In this document: positions 63,651-64,000 of the stretch, piece by piece | Layout: each line of letters begins with the position of its first letter | Numbering within the stretch: position 1 is the stretch's first letter | From: Saccharomyces paradoxus | Taxonomy: Eukaryota; Ascomycota; Saccharomycetes; Saccharomycetales; Saccharomycetaceae | Direction: 5' to 3' | DNA length: 64,000 nt | Assembly (NCBI RefSeq): GCF_002079055.1 | Contig: NC_047495.1 | Location: 372,001-436,000, forward strand | Position numbers and translations under genes: made by a program | The notes under the pieces: generated by a model | Seen by the model: only the letters and a program-made list of their open reading frames with translations | Told to the model about the DNA's origin: nothing | Databases searched by the model: none

Positions 63651-64000
63651 GCATATGCGATATCGTTAAATAAATAGAAGGTGAGTATGGTAGATCTAGG
63701 TATGTGGTAGTGATAGTTGGAGGTGGTGTTGTTTGGGGATGTGGAAGGTATAATGGAGAGGTTGATAGTGTGGCAGGGTAAGTTACTTCTTGTATTGTTT
63801 ACGTTTGATTGTTTAAATTAGATCTGTTTACGTTTGATCTGTTTACATGTGGTATGTGGCGTTATAGTAAGGACGACATGGTAGATGGGGGAATGTAGAT
63901 GGATGGTAGGGTAAGTGGTAGTGAGAGTTGGATAGGAGATATTGGGAAGAGGGTAGATGGTGGTTCGGGTGTGGAGATGAATAGTCGGATGATGGATGGT
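63651..64000. repeat. Distal X-element repeats (STR-type) next to the telomere
   Basis: G/T-rich sequence with repeated GATGGTAGGGTAAGTGG-like words, as in the subtelomeric repeats between core X and TG1-3. GTTTACGTTTGAT occurs at 63797-63809 and 63826-63838. The telomeric TG1-3 tract itself is not reached, and no Y' element is seen. Confidence 0.75.

Overview
The window is nuclear DNA from a Saccharomyces sensu stricto yeast. It corresponds gene for gene to the right arm of chromosome IX of S. cerevisiae, from STS1 (cut by the left edge) out to the subtelomere. Almost all proteins are recognisable from memory as YIR011C to YIR043C orthologues in the standard order and orientation. They differ from the S. 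cerevisiae reference by a few percent of residues (for example about five of 163 in Hyr1/Gpx3), so S. paradoxus or a close relative fits better than a standard S. cerevisiae strain. The species call is an inference. I see no introns, tRNA genes, Ty elements or solo LTRs.

Layout. 0-7.4 kb is a dense housekeeping block: STS1 (partial), SQT1, GAT4, YIR014W/VLD1, RPR2, YIR016W, and the bZIP genes MET28 and YAP5, which diverge from a promoter carrying Cbf1 and Met31/32 motifs. 7.4-20.8 kb is the FLO11 (MUC1) locus: a 4.3 kb gene-free 3' flank, a 1,814-codon adhesin gene and a 3.7 kb upstream regulatory region. 20.8-29.5 kb holds MRS1, SEC11, DAL81, INA22, MND2 and YVH1. 29.8-39.1 kb is the allantoin catabolic cluster (DAL1, DAL4, DAL2, DCG1, DAL7, DAL3), with GATAAG motifs in its promoters and a near-perfect UIS-ALL site upstream of DAL7. 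39.6-48.1 kb has MGA2, LYS1, the SDR paralogues YIR035C and IRC24, HYR1 and GTT1. From 48 kb outward the sequence is subtelomeric: a 6.5 kb gene-poor stretch, a decayed YPS6, PAU15, YIR042C, an intact COS-family gene, and an X element with its distal repeats. The window ends without reaching telomeric TG1-3 repeats.

How the genes work together. DAL4 imports allantoin. DAL1, DAL2 and DAL3 convert it to glyoxylate and urea, and DAL7 condenses the glyoxylate with acetyl-CoA. DAL81, also in the window, encodes a co-activator of this regulon.

The most unusual object is FLO11. Its coding region carries three complete copies of the N-terminal Flo11 adhesion (A) domain instead of the single copy of reference Flo11. 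Copies two and three look identical at the DNA level and lie in a 981-bp direct duplication. Other points worth attention: an STS1-like 16-residue motif in an in-frame leader of SQT1; a MET28 reading frame with no ATG at the expected start, and an upstream ORF whose stop overlaps an internal MET28 ATG (ATGA); a perfect 44-bp palindrome upstream of DAL81; and a patch next to PAU15 with X-element-like strand composition.
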